A DNA stretch of 64,000 nt from Eubacterium sp. (GTDB lineage Bacteria; Bacillota; Clostridia; Oscillospirales; Acutalibacteraceae), in the NCBI GenBank assembly GCA_017886765.1, contig JAGHJI010000018.1:1-64000 (forward strand), read 5' to 3'. The notes under the pieces are model-generated. The model saw only the letters and a program-made list of their open reading frames with translations. It ran no database searches and was not told the origin of the DNA. The position numbers and the translations under genes are program-made. Below are positions 24,781 through 34,499 of this stretch, one piece after another (within the stretch, counting starts at the first letter, position 1; each line of letters starts with the position of its first letter).

Positions 24781-25473
24781 TTATTCCGTAGCGTTTTGAA
24801 TGCAGGTAAGCGCGTTCAGGCTGCGGGGATATCCCACATACGGCAGACACTGGGAAACGACTTTTATAAGAAATTCCTTATCGTTGCCCAAGTTCATATT
24901 TCCCTTAGCATGACCTGTCAGCTGGGGCTCGCATCCGTCCTGAGCAAGCAGAAAGCAGAAGGTAATCATTTCTCTCTGGGCAAGAGTAAGGCAGGTCCTT
25001 GTATAGTAATCACCGAAACAGTTTGCGGCAAGCCATCTGTTGACATGTCCTGTTTTCCATGCGTCTTTCATCGCCTCGCCGAAAATATCGACCTGTAACT
25101 GGGCGCCTTTTTCAAGGCGGTCATCAAAACTGGTGGTCGCCTGACCTTCCAAGGGGAGCTTTATTCCTCTTTCCGAGAAAATATCGTTTGCGGCTTTAAG
25201 GAACTGCCACATTCTGCCCATTCCGACATAATCAACGGACTGATATACGATTTCCTTTACAGCAACCGGGGACAATCCTGCATCCAATGCTTTTGGCAGA
25301 ATCTCCTTATAAGCATCAAGTCCCTGACAGCCGATAAGCGCTGCCAGAATTGCCATATACCGGGTAACCGGTTCCATCTGCTGACCTTCTTCATTCACAG
25401 CCTCATCAAACGCGAAATGTTCAAATCTCTCCATAAATTCAGGGTCTGTTTTACGAAAAGCTTCTGTATACAT
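24781..25473 (-). CDS. Carboxymuconolactone decarboxylase-family protein (double domain)
   Basis: The 230-residue helical protein holds two CMD/AhpD-like repeats (about 35-120 and 140-225). Each is built around a helix such as R-Y-M-A-I-L-A-A-L-I-G-C-Q-G or R-E-M-I-T-F-C-F-L-L-A-Q-D-G-C-E, followed by a helix containing T-G-H in the second repeat. The classical C-x-x-C peroxidase motif of AhpD is not obvious, so peroxidase activity is uncertain. Such proteins commonly accompany aldo/keto reductases in TetR- or MerR-controlled redox operons, as here. Ribosome site GGAGG precedes the start. Confidence 0.85.
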   Translation of the reverse strand: MYTEAFRKTDPEFMERFEHFAFDEAVNEEGQQMEPVTRYMAILAALIGCQGLDAYKEILPKALDAGLSPVAVKEIVYQSVDYVGMGRMWQFLKAANDIFSERGIKLPLEGQATTSFDDRLEKGAQLQVDIFGEAMKDAWKTGHVNRWLAANCFGDYYTRTCLTLAQREMITFCFLLAQDGCEPQLTGHAKGNMNLGNDKEFLIKVVSQCLPYVGYPRSLNALTCIQNATE

Positions 25474-25503
25474 ACGAATACCTCCTATAGTATTTATTAG
25501 TAT

Positions 25504-26526
25504 TTATATTTTCTGATCGCCTGTTGACCAGACATGGCTGCTTTTTGCCTGCGCCATGACTCCAACCAGATTATGCGCAACATAAGGCTCTTCCAGATAC
25601 GAAAGCTCGCTTTCGTCAAGAACAAGTTCCGTCGCCCTTGCGGCGCCCTCAACATGATGAAGTTTCGTTGCGCCGACAACAGGCGACGTTACCTTTGTCA
25701 AAAGCCATGCCAGCGCTATTTCCGTCATAGAAACCCCATGTTTATCCGCAAGCTCCGCGACACGTTCAAGGATCACTCCATCCTGCTGTGCTGTGGCATC
25801 ATATTTCAGCCGGGCATAGCTGTCCTCCTGCAAGCGTTTGGAGGTTTCACCCGGATGCTTGGAAAGTCTGCCCCCTGCCAAGGCGCTGTACGGCGTCATG
25901 GCGACGTTGTCCTCCGCGCAGAGTTTTTCCATTTCACGTTCCTCTTCACGGAAAATCAGGTTGTAGTGCCCCTGTACCGATATAAATTTTGCAAAGCCTT
26001 CTTTTTCCGCCAGAGCGTTCGCCTTGGCAAGCTGATAGGCAAAGCAGTTTGATATGCCGATATAACGGGCTTTCCCGGCTTTAACCATATTGTTGAGCCC
26101 TTCCATAATATCATAAAGAGGCGTCTGGTAGTCCCACATATGATAAATATACAGATCGACATAATCCATACCGAGATTCTGAAGACTTTTATCTATCATT
26201 TTTTCAATATGCTTCTGACCTGAAATGCCCGACGCGATTTCCTCGTTGGTACGGGGCAGAAACTTAGTGGCTACTACCACTTTGTCACGGTCTGCAAAGT
26301 CCCTGAGCGCTTTGCCCAGATACTGCTCGCTGGTGCCGCTCTGATAAGCGATTGCCGTATCAAAGAAATTTATACCCAGCTCCAGACCGCGCTGTATGAT
26401 TTCACGGGTCTGTTTTTCATCAACGGTCCAGCTGTGCTGCCCGTTTTTTGAATCGCCGAATCCCATACAGCCCATACAGATACGAGACACGGTCAAATCG
26501 GAATTACCCAGTTTTGTGTACTTCAT
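25504..26526 (-). CDS. Aldo/keto reductase
   Basis: A 340-residue NADPH-dependent TIM-barrel reductase. The catalytic tetrad is visible: Asp in F-F-D-T-A-I-A-Y (about 55-62) with Tyr62, Lys in V-V-A-T-K-F (about 88), and His in Y-I-Y-H-M-W-D-Y (about 133). The C-terminal cofactor segment S-P-V-V-G-A-T-K (about 277) is also typical, as in YakC/Tas-like AKRs. It reduces aldehydes, ketones or quinones; the substrate is unknown. It starts 18 bases after tetR ends and is coordinated with the CMD protein and flavodoxin. Confidence 0.93.
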   Translation of the reverse strand: MKYTKLGNSDLTVSRICMGCMGFGDSKNGQHSWTVDEKQTREIIQRGLELGINFFDTAIAYQSGTSEQYLGKALRDFADRDKVVVATKFLPRTNEEIASGISGQKHIEKMIDKSLQNLGMDYVDLYIYHMWDYQTPLYDIMEGLNNMVKAGKARYIGISNCFAYQLAKANALAEKEGFAKFISVQGHYNLIFREEEREMEKLCAEDNVAMTPYSALAGGRLSKHPGETSKRLQEDSYARLKYDATAQQDGVILERVAELADKHGVSMTEIALAWLLTKVTSPVVGATKLHHVEGAARATELVLDESELSYLEEPYVAHNLVGVMAQAKSSHVWSTGDQKI

Positions 26527-26544
26527 ACTTCATTCTCCTAACGT

Positions 26545-27168
26545 TTAAATATCAAGAAGCTTCTTTATTTCCATATATGCCATTTCATATACGGACAAAT
26601 ATTTAAATTCAACACCTGCCTTTTTCATAGCCTCCCGCTGTTTTTCAGTAACATACGTATATGGATAAATTCCGTAAATAAACGGGAAAAAAGTAAATAT
26701 AAAGTTTTCTGCATCCCTTTCCGCCATTTGCGGAAAAAATTTTTTCAGGCATACTTTCAGCGCGTTTATGGACCTCCCGTAAGCGTACTTGAATGCAACA
26801 AGACTGTCCATTGAGCTGTTTTCCTCCATATCATACATATTCATGGAAAGCAGTTTAAGCAGCCTTTGCCTTTTTTCCAAACTGGAAGCCAGCTTCGAGG
26901 CGAAGTCATCCGCAGACAATCTCTGATTGTCACCCGCCAAGTGGGTCAGGTCATCGATCCAGAGCTCATATTCCCTCTGAAACAGGGCGAGAAAGATCTC
27001 CTCCTTCGTACGGAAATAATTATAAATAGAAGTTCTTGTAAAGGAAGTATACTTGCTGATCTCTTTTATCGTAATATCTTTGAAATTCATTTTTTCATAT
27101 AATGCTGCGCAGGCGTCAATAATTTCCTCCCTGCGTGAATTTGTCAGCTGCTTTGAACCTTTAGGCAT
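26545..27168 (-). CDS. TetR-family transcriptional regulator
   Basis: A 207-residue regulator with an N-terminal helix-turn-helix (about 12-60), including I-T-I-K-E-I-S-K-Y-T-S-F-T-R-T-S-I-Y-N-Y and F-R-T-K-E-E-I-F, the hallmark of TetR proteins. The C-terminal ligand domain is unassigned. It is the first gene of the operon that encodes the aldo/keto reductase, CMD protein and flavodoxin. Two near-identical 13-base palindromes overlap or flank its promoter, so autoregulation is very likely. Confidence 0.93.
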   Translation of the reverse strand: MPKGSKQLTNSRREEIIDACAALYEKMNFKDITIKEISKYTSFTRTSIYNYFRTKEEIFLALFQREYELWIDDLTHLAGDNQRLSADDFASKLASSLEKRQRLLKLLSMNMYDMEENSSMDSLVAFKYAYGRSINALKVCLKKFFPQMAERDAENFIFTFFPFIYGIYPYTYVTEKQREAMKKAGVEFKYLSVYEMAYMEIKKLLDI

Positions 27169-27204
27169 ATTTGTTTCCTCTGTTTCCTGAATTCAATAAT
27201 ATAC

Positions 27205-27255
27205 TGACATCGTGTCAGCACACTGTTATTGTACCACATTCTGACACCGTGTCAA
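27205..27255 (-). promoter_or_regulatory. tetR operon promoter with two operators
   Basis: On the minus strand TTGACA (27255-27250), a 16-base spacer and TACAAT (27233-27228) form the promoter. The perfect palindrome TGACACCGTGTCA (27242-27254) overlaps the -35 box. A second copy, TGACATCGTGTCA (27205-27217), lies around the transcript start, 37 bases away centre to centre. This is a classic layout for a TetR repressor blocking its own operon. Confidence 0.85.
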
Positions 27256-27408
27256 TATCTATTTGTGAAATATGAATAAATTACTGAAATTTACTTACGA
27301 ATAATACAAAGGAAAACACAGCCCAACCGTACATTATCAGACTTTTGTCGTTTAACAGGTAACATTTTGTCAAGAGTTAAGGCTATTTTTTGTAAATTAG
27401 TAACAATT

Positions 27409-27425
27409 ATTACAAAAAGGTTACA
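27409..27425 (-). promoter_or_regulatory. WalR-box match upstream of CHAP-domain gene
   Basis: On the minus strand TGTAAC-N5-TGTAAT fits the WalR (YycF) consensus TGTWAH-N5-TGTWAH exactly. It lies about 60 bases upstream of a likely -10 box (TAAAAT, 27473-27478). The rest of 27256-27540 is AT-rich and shows no gene. Confidence 0.5.
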
Positions 27426-27547
27426 AGCAACATTGTTTACCATTGCCATAGATTACTGAACACAATTTATGATAAAATGCAAAACGATGTTGAACAAACG
27501 GCATATTCTGCCAAGGATTGACTCTGCCGTTTGTAAAGGAGGCAGCA

Positions 27548-28201
27548 ATGAGAAAGCTGATAAAAAACAGTATTCTTACCGTTTTATTGACTATTATCGT
27601 ATTGAGCGTTTTCCCCACAACAGTATTTGCAGATGAATTTGAGCCAAGGCTTACCGCGCCAAACGGAGAGCCGTATTACACATCGGAGCTTAACACCTAT
27701 TCACAAACCGGATACGGTATGCCAAACTGCGTTGCGTACGCGTTCGGCAGGATTTATGAGCTAAACGGAGAAAAACCGAAGATCGACCGCGGAAACGCAG
27801 GCGAGTGGTGGTTTATCAACAAGTACAACAACTACTATGAATACGGCAGCGAACCCAGATTGGGCGCAATCGCCTGTTGGTCCGGACATGTTGCCGTCGT
27901 CGAGGAAATTGCAGAGGACGGCGCGATAACCGTTTCCGAATCCCACTGGGGCGGAACATATTTTAACACCAGTGTTTATTATGATATGTATGCACACTAT
28001 GGTCAGTCCTTTTACGGTTACATCTATGCCTACAACGAACCGGAACCTGAAGAAGAACCTGTCGTTAAGGAGCCTTCATACAAAATGGAGGAGGCATACT
28101 TTGAGCCGCAGGAAATGACCTGCTTTACCGCGCTTGAATTTGCTCAGAGTAATAACACCATTATGAATCCGAATACCAACTCACTATTAAATACATTATA
28201 A
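27548..28201 (+). CDS. Secreted CHAP-domain amidase/peptidase
   Basis: The ATG at 27548 follows AAAGGAGG (27535-27542). The 217-residue protein has a signal peptide with likely cleavage after V-F-A (residue 28). A CHAP (NlpC/P60-like) domain covers about 30-165, with the catalytic Cys in P-N-C-V-A-Y-A (Cys61) and His in S-G-H-V-A-V-V-E (His114). Such enzymes cleave peptidoglycan peptides or amides outside the cell. The tail is acidic (repeated Glu/Pro, about 166-178) and ends without an anchor. It is monocistronic, with its own terminator. Confidence 0.88.
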   Translation: MRKLIKNSILTVLLTIIVLSVFPTTVFADEFEPRLTAPNGEPYYTSELNTYSQTGYGMPNCVAYAFGRIYELNGEKPKIDRGNAGEWWFINKYNNYYEYGSEPRLGAIACWSGHVAVVEEIAEDGAITVSESHWGGTYFNTSVYYDMYAHYGQSFYGYIYAYNEPEPEEEPVVKEPSYKMEEAYFEPQEMTCFTALEFAQSNNTIMNPNTNSLLNTL

Positions 28202-28222
28202 TTAATAACATTTTATTTGTAT

Positions 28223-28256
28223 AAAATCCGCAAGCAAAACACTTGCGGATTTTTGA
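28223..28256 (+). terminator. Intrinsic terminator of the CHAP gene
   Basis: Stem AAAATCCGCAAG/CTTGCGGATTTT (28223-28234 with 28242-28253), then TTGATTTT. Confidence 0.9.
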
Positions 28257-28353
28257 TTTTAATTAAAAAACAATATTTTAGACACAAAAGCAAAGATTAT
28301 GAATCACATTTATTTCCAAATCATGAATTTTTTACTTTTTTGAGAAAAAACTA

Positions 28354-28419
28354 TTGACAAATCAGAAAAATGGTTATACTATTATAGCAGAGTTAGCACT
28401 CAGGTGCTGAGAGTGCTAA
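28354..28419 (+). promoter_or_regulatory. Heat-shock operon promoter with CIRCE operator
   Basis: TTGACA (28354-28359), 17-base spacer, TACTAT (28377-28382). It is followed by a perfect CIRCE inverted repeat TTAGCACTC-N9-GAGTGCTAA (28393-28419). HrcA binds CIRCE and represses the operon when GroE is abundant. Confidence 0.95.
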
Positions 28420-28450
28420 CAACAAGATAACAAAAAGAGGTGCCGAAGGA

Positions 28451-29476
28451 ATGATCAGTGAAAGACGTCTGGCGATACTCAATTTAATCATTGAGCATTA
28501 CATTCAGACGGGCGAGCCCATGGGTTCCAAAACACTGTGCAGTCTTTTGCCCTACTCCGTCTCCAGCGCCACCGTAAGAAATGAGATGGCTTATCTGTCA
28601 CAGCTGGGTTATCTTGAGCAAAGGCACACAAGCGGAGGTCGTATCCCCAGCAAAGCTTCTTACAGATATTATGTTGACAATCTTATGGTGCCCCGGGAGT
28701 TATCCGATTACGACAAACAGAGCATCGACGAAGCGCTTTCCGTTAACGCCGGAGATCCGGAACGTCTGCTGGCAGATGCGGCAAGGCTGCTTTCTCAATA
28801 TACCAACTGCACCGGTTTTTGCTGTTCGTTAGAGGATCCGCTGGACTGTATACAGGGCGTTGATCTTATTCCGGCCGGCAATTCAAAAGCGATGCTCGTC
28901 ATGCTGACGGCAGGAAGCAAAATAAAATCTTCCCTTATCAATATCCAGCGTCCGATAAACGACGATTTCAGATATCTCTTTTATGAGGTAGTAAAAAGGT
29001 TATTTGCAGGCACCGCGCTGAGCGAGGTAAATACATCCCTGATTCAGCGCTCCGTACTGATTGCCGGCGAACAGGTCTTTGACCTGGTGCCGATACTGAC
29101 TTCCCTCTGCTCGCTGTGCAGTGAAGCGTCAAAAAGCAAGCTGGTTCTTGAGGGAGAAACGAATCTCCTTTCCCACAGCGAACTGGGAAACGAAGTTTAC
29201 AGAATTTTGTCATTCCTTACCGACAGGAAGCGGCTCATAGATTTTTCAGAATGGTTTGCTGAATCAAACGCAAAATACAATTTATTCATCGGGGATGAAA
29301 ATCCGCTGTATGAACTGAAAAACACAGCCACCGCCATTTCAAAATTCACATACGGCAACAATCAGACCGCCGCGCTCGGATTAATAGGTTCAACGAGAAT
29401 CGACTACAAAAGCGTCATTCCCGTTTCCGAATACATTTTTAATAAAGTGGATAATCTGCTTTCCAGTAGCCACTGA
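28451..29476 (+). CDS. hrcA: Heat-inducible transcription repressor HrcA
   Basis: The 341-residue repressor of class I heat-shock genes binds the CIRCE element immediately upstream. It begins with the winged-helix segment R-R-L-A-I-L-N-L-I-I-E-H-Y-I-Q-T-G-E-P-M-G-S (about 5-26) and recognition helix S-S-A-T-V-R-N-E-M-A (about 38-47). Then comes L-G-Y-L-E-Q-R-H-T-S-G-G-R-I-P-S (about 51-66), all diagnostic of HrcA, and a GAF-like dimerisation domain with C-terminal G-S-T-R-I-D-Y. First gene of hrcA-grpE-dnaK-dnaJ, autoregulated. Confidence 0.97.
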   Translation: MISERRLAILNLIIEHYIQTGEPMGSKTLCSLLPYSVSSATVRNEMAYLSQLGYLEQRHTSGGRIPSKASYRYYVDNLMVPRELSDYDKQSIDEALSVNAGDPERLLADAARLLSQYTNCTGFCCSLEDPLDCIQGVDLIPAGNSKAMLVMLTAGSKIKSSLINIQRPINDDFRYLFYEVVKRLFAGTALSEVNTSLIQRSVLIAGEQVFDLVPILTSLCSLCSEASKSKLVLEGETNLLSHSELGNEVYRILSFLTDRKRLIDFSEWFAESNAKYNLFIGDENPLYELKNTATAISKFTYGNNQTAALGLIGSTRIDYKSVIPVSEYIFNKVDNLLSSSH

Positions 29477-29498
29477 TTACCCGTAAAGGAGGTACAAA

Positions 29499-30026
29499 AT
29501 GAGCAAAAAGAAAACGGAAAAAGCCAAGGAAGAAGAAATCAAGAAAGATGTAAATCAGAAAGAAGAAAAAGAGGAAAAAACCGAAGAGCAGGCAAACCCT
29601 CTTGAAAAAGAGCTTGCCGATACCAAGGAACAGCTTTTGAGAGTTACTGCGGAATACGCAAATTTCCGCAAGCGCTCGGAAAAAGAAAAGAATGAAAGCT
29701 ATGCCTACGCAACGGCAAAAACAGTAGGAGAAATCCTGACGGTCATTGACAACCTGGAAAGGGCGCTGTCAAATGAACAGGAGGATTACGAAGGGCTGAA
29801 AAAAGGCGTCCAGATGACCTATGACGGTTTGATGGCGTCCCTAGAAAAGCTTGGTGTTACAGCCTTTGGGGAAAGCGGTGATCAATTTGACCCGAACTTC
29901 CACAACGCAGTAATGCATGTCGAGGACGACAGTCTGGAGGCAAACGTGATTACCGACGTATTCCAGAAAGGCTATAAGATAAATGATAAGGTTGTAAGAC
30001 CCGCAATGGTCAAAACAGCCAACTGA
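29499..30026 (+). CDS. grpE: DnaK nucleotide-exchange factor GrpE
   Basis: The 175-residue protein has a highly charged Lys/Glu N-terminal coiled coil (about 1-60), then the conserved L-R-V-T-A-E-Y-A-N-F-R-K-R-S-E-K-E (about 46-62). The C-terminal beta domain has G-V-T-A-F-G-E-S-G-D-Q-F-D-P-N-F-H-N-A-V (about 121-140) and V-V-R-P-A-M-V near the end. GrpE dimers release ADP from DnaK. AAAGGAGG precedes the ATG, 22 bases after hrcA. Confidence 0.97.
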   Translation: MSKKKTEKAKEEEIKKDVNQKEEKEEKTEEQANPLEKELADTKEQLLRVTAEYANFRKRSEKEKNESYAYATAKTVGEILTVIDNLERALSNEQEDYEGLKKGVQMTYDGLMASLEKLGVTAFGESGDQFDPNFHNAVMHVEDDSLEANVITDVFQKGYKINDKVVRPAMVKTAN

Positions 30027-30029
30027 TAA

Positions 30030-31895
<1,866 letters not shown>

Positions 31896-31923
31896 TAAAT
31901 CATATATAATCAACAAGCAATGC

Positions 31924-31947
31924 GGCGGGATGTAAAAATATCCCGCC
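31924..31947 (+). other. Hairpin after dnaK without T-run
   Basis: Perfect stem GGCGGGAT/ATCCCGCC (31924-31931 with 31940-31947), followed by TCTGCAATG. It lacks the T-run of a terminator. It may protect or process the grpE-dnaK mRNA, or partly reduce dnaJ expression. Confidence 0.6.
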
Positions 31948-31995
31948 TCTGCAATGTCTTAAATAAAACAGTTATAACAATTAATGGATTTTTTT

Positions 31996-32083
31996 GTTAG
32001 GCAAGGCTTTGGCAAAATTTCGTCGACGGAAGCATACGTGTTGTATGTGACCGAGCGGAATTTTGTCAGTAACGACGCCTAAC
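31996..32083. repeat. 88-base palindromic element between dnaK and dnaJ
   Basis: Outer arms GTTAGGC/GCCTAAC (31996-32002 with 32077-32083), middle arms CAAAATTTCG/CGGAATTTTG, and an inner CATAC/GTATG hairpin form one long imperfect cruciform, flanked by T6 and A5. It contains no coding sequence. Its form suggests a miniature mobile or REP-like element, inserted in the dnaK-dnaJ intergenic gap. Confidence 0.65.
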
Positions 32084-32111
32084 GGAAAAAGACATAATTG
32101 GAGGTGTATCA

Positions 32112-33254
32112 ATGCCTGAAGAAAAAAGAGATTATTACGAAGTGCTGGGCGTCAGCAAAAACGCCAGCGAGGATGAAATAAAAAAAGCGTACAGAAAAAC
32201 CGCAAAGAAATATCATCCCGACCTTAACCCGGGAGATGCTGAGGCGGAAGCTAAATTCAAGGAGTGTAACGAGGCTTACGAGGTCCTGTCCGACCCGCAG
32301 AAAAAAGCGCGTTATGACCAGTTCGGCTTTGCCGGAGTTGACCCGAATTACGGCGCCGGTCAGGGCGGAGCCGGCTTCGGCGGCGGTTTCGGTTTTGACG
32401 GTGATATTGATCTGGGCGATATCTTTTCTTCCTTTTTCGGCGGTGGTTTTGGCGGCGGAAGAAATCCCAACGCGCCGCAAAGGGGACGCGACCTTCAGAC
32501 ATCGGTCAGCCTTACATTTGAGGAGGCTGCCAAGGGATGTAAGAAAACGGTTGAGGTTATGCGCGTTATGGACTGCAGCGAATGCGGCGGAACAGGCGCA
32601 GCAAAAGGAACCTCTCCCACCACCTGTCCCGAATGTCAGGGCAGAGGCGTTATCAGCGTTCAGCAGAGAAGTCCTTTCGGCGTGATGACTACGCAGAAGA
32701 CCTGCACACGCTGCGGCGGTACAGGAAAAATAATTACCTCACCCTGTCACAAATGTAACGGCAAAGGAAAAGTTCGTACAAGGAAGAAAATCGACATCAA
32801 CATCCCCGCCGGTATTGACAACAATCAGGTAGTAAACGTAAGGGGCTTTGGCAACGCCGGTTCAAACGGCGGACCCGCCGGTGACCTTAAAGTTGTGGTC
32901 AATATCAAGAAACATCCGTACTTTAACCGTGACGGATATGACGTATGGGTCGATAGACATATTTCCATTGTTCAGGCAACGCTCGGCGCTGAGGTCAAGG
33001 TGCCTACTCTTGACGGTGATGTTAAACTCAACATTCCGGCAGGAACACAACCGGGAGAGGTATTCACCCTTAAGGGAAACAAAGGTATCCAGAGGCTTAA
33101 CGGCATCGGAAGAGGCGAGGAATACGTAAGAGTAGTCGTGGATATTCCCAAGAATATTTCAAATGAGCAAAAAGAACTTTTAAAGCAGTTTGATACAGAC
33201 TATGTTCCGCCGAAAAGCAAGGAAGGTTTTTTTGATAAATTCAAGAAAAAATGA
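32112..33254 (+). CDS. dnaJ: Hsp40 co-chaperone DnaJ
   Basis: This 380-residue type I J-protein has an N-terminal J domain with H-P-D (Y-H-P-D-L-N-P-G, about 35-42). A Gly/Phe-rich linker follows (about 78-120), then four zinc-finger repeats, [24 protein letters not shown] and C-H-K-C-N-G-K-G (about 155-225), and the C-terminal substrate domains. It stimulates DnaK ATPase and delivers clients. The ribosome site is GGAGG. It is 216 bases from dnaK, unusually far, because of the hairpin and the palindromic element between them. Confidence 0.98.
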   Translation: MPEEKRDYYEVLGVSKNASEDEIKKAYRKTAKKYHPDLNPGDAEAEAKFKECNEAYEVLSDPQKKARYDQFGFAGVDPNYGAGQGGAGFGGGFGFDGDIDLGDIFSSFFGGGFGGGRNPNAPQRGRDLQTSVSLTFEEAAKGCKKTVEVMRVMDCSECGGTGAAKGTSPTTCPECQGRGVISVQQRSPFGVMTTQKTCTRCGGTGKIITSPCHKCNGKGKVRTRKKIDINIPAGIDNNQVVNVRGFGNAGSNGGPAGDLKVVVNIKKHPYFNRDGYDVWVDRHISIVQATLGAEVKVPTLDGDVKLNIPAGTQPGEVFTLKGNKGIQRLNGIGRGEEYVRVVVDIPKNISNEQKELLKQFDTDYVPPKSKEGFFDKFKKK

Positions 33255-33274
33255 AAAATAAAGTAAGCGAACAA

Positions 33275-33306
33275 AGGGCGGTGAGAAAATCACTGCCCTT
33301 AATTTA
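33275..33306 (+). terminator. Probable terminator of the heat-shock operon
   Basis: Stem AGGGCGGTGA/TCACTGCCCT with one G-U pair (33275-33284 with 33290-33299), GAAAA loop, then TAATTTATA. The T-run is weak. Confidence 0.65.
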
Positions 33307-33320
33307 TATAATAAATTTAT

Positions 33321-33361
33321 AATTTAACGTATTAAATCCGGGCGATGGACAATCGCCCTAC
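33321..33361. repeat. Short interspersed repeat (family B), copy 2
   Basis: TTAACGTATTAAA, then GGGCGAT-GGAC-AATCGCCC and TAC; nearly the same as 13761-13802. Both copies lie just downstream of a transcription unit's terminator. The remaining 33362-33473 has no gene. Confidence 0.65.
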
Positions 33362-33473
33362 AATCATATAGTAACGACCCTGCACCTCTGTTCGCAAATC
33401 TCCATTTCTTGAACGGTTTATAAAAATTATAAAAAAACAACACATTAATTATTCAAGTGTTCAAAATAAAAAG

Positions 33474-33511
33474 ATACCGGCTAAGCTGCAGCGCCAAGCC
33501 GGTATTTTTTA
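33474..33511. terminator. Terminator after the 58-residue gene
   Basis: Stem ATACCGGCT/AGCCGGTAT (33474-33482 with 33497-33505), 14-base loop. On the minus strand the stem is followed by CTTTTTATTTT, fitting termination of the small minus-strand gene. On the plus strand a T6 run also follows. Confidence 0.75.
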
Positions 33512-33685
33512 TAAATCATCCGCATCCTGAACAGGCTGTTCAAGCTCGTCATTATAGTACATATCCGCCGGAATACCCGTGTAGCTGCCGTCCACATCAC
33601 AGTTTACCATATCCGGACTGATATAGGATGTCAAATCAATGATTGGTTTCTTTGTCTGCTTTTTCTTATCGTCTTTCTTTTTCAT
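33509..33685 (-). CDS. 58-residue hypothetical protein
   Basis: Read on the minus strand from the ATG at 33685 to TAA at 33509. The first 13 residues are very basic (eight Lys). A compact segment follows, I-I-D-L-T-S-Y-I-S-P-D-M-V-N-C-D-V-D-G-S-Y-T-G (about 15-37), and the tail is acidic, ending P-V-Q-D-A-D-D-L. The ribosome site AGGGGTGA sits in the 3' arm of a terminator-like hairpin (33693-33719). I recognise no named family. The non-random composition, ribosome site and own terminator support a real gene. Confidence 0.6.
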   Translation of the reverse strand: MKKKDDKKKQTKKPIIDLTSYISPDMVNCDVDGSYTGIPADMYYNDELEQPVQDADDL

Positions 33686-33719
33686 AAAAAATCACCCCTA
33701 TTTATTTTATACAGGGGTG
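33686..33719 (-). terminator. Terminator-like hairpin containing the ribosome site of the 58-residue gene
   Basis: On the minus strand CACCCCT/AGGGGTG (33719-33713 with 33699-33693), 13-base loop, then ATTTTTT and directly the ATG at 33685. The 3' arm is the only Shine-Dalgarno sequence for that gene. Confidence 0.65.
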
Positions 33720-33730
33720 TGTTTTTTTAT

Positions 33731-34354
33731 TTATATTTTTTCAACGTCAATAACTGATATTTTTTCCATAAATTGTTTGGGATTTATAATTTCTCCCATT
33801 TCAAAATACTCGTCCATATTCATATTAAAATTATTTACAAAAACGGGCACATGGTTATACTCCACGTCAATATGAAGGACCTCCGCGTCTGACATAACCT
33901 TTTTCGCGTCGCAGGTATGGATATCATAAAGTTTTTTTACCACGGTCTCGTTATTGCGCACGTATTCAAGAATGACATTTCTGGAGGATTTTGAGACGGA
34001 AATATACCGGATCTCCGTTTTTGAAAGCGCCAGCGCCATCGGCATTTGCGCCACTGCCTTGCAGGCTCCGGAATTGACAAAAAATTCATTGATGAAAATG
34101 GACTCCAGCTTGCTCGTATCATCCGGTACGATAATGGCAAGGATATATTTATTGAGCTTTTTGCCGTATATCCCCTTCATAAACTCCTTAAAATAATACT
34201 GATCCTCAGCAATTTTTTCCGCAAATTCATGATAAAACGGAATATTCGGTGACGGGTTTAAGGACGGCATATTAAAGGTTTTAAACTCATCGCTTTCCCT
34301 GTCCTTAACAAGAATGCTGTTATTTGTAATGATCATCGGAACCGTTTTGGCCAT
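33731..34354 (-). CDS. Hypothetical protein with weak actin-fold resemblance
   Basis: The second of two adjacent ATG codons (34354) is chosen; GAGGTG is then seven bases away. The 207-residue protein is soluble, with no membrane segment. The stretch A-I-I-V-P-D-D-T-S-K-L-E-S (about 71-83) plus N-S-G-A-C-K-A-V-A-Q-M-P-M-A-L-A-L (about 91-107) resembles the MreB/ParM-type strand-helix that precedes the E-x-P-M-A-A-A-x-G segment of actin-like ATPases. The glutamate and the phosphate-2 loop D-x-G-x-G-T are absent. If the fold is right, this is a degenerate, non-ATPase version. It is followed by a hairpin and a 58-residue gene on the same strand. Confidence 0.55.
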   Translation of the reverse strand: MAKTVPMIITNNSILVKDRESDEFKTFNMPSLNPSPNIPFYHEFAEKIAEDQYYFKEFMKGIYGKKLNKYILAIIVPDDTSKLESIFINEFFVNSGACKAVAQMPMALALSKTEIRYISVSKSSRNVILEYVRNNETVVKKLYDIHTCDAKKVMSDAEVLHIDVEYNHVPVFVNNFNMNMDEYFEMGEIINPKQFMEKISVIDVEKI

Positions 34355-34499
34355 CATGTCACCTCAGTACATTTATCTTTATTATTTTACTACATACTAT
34401 TCTTTAAATCAATAAAATTTAAAATTTTAAAAAACATAGTGCAATCACTTACAATATATGGTACAATATCATAGTGACAAATCTGAAAGGAGAGAAGCA

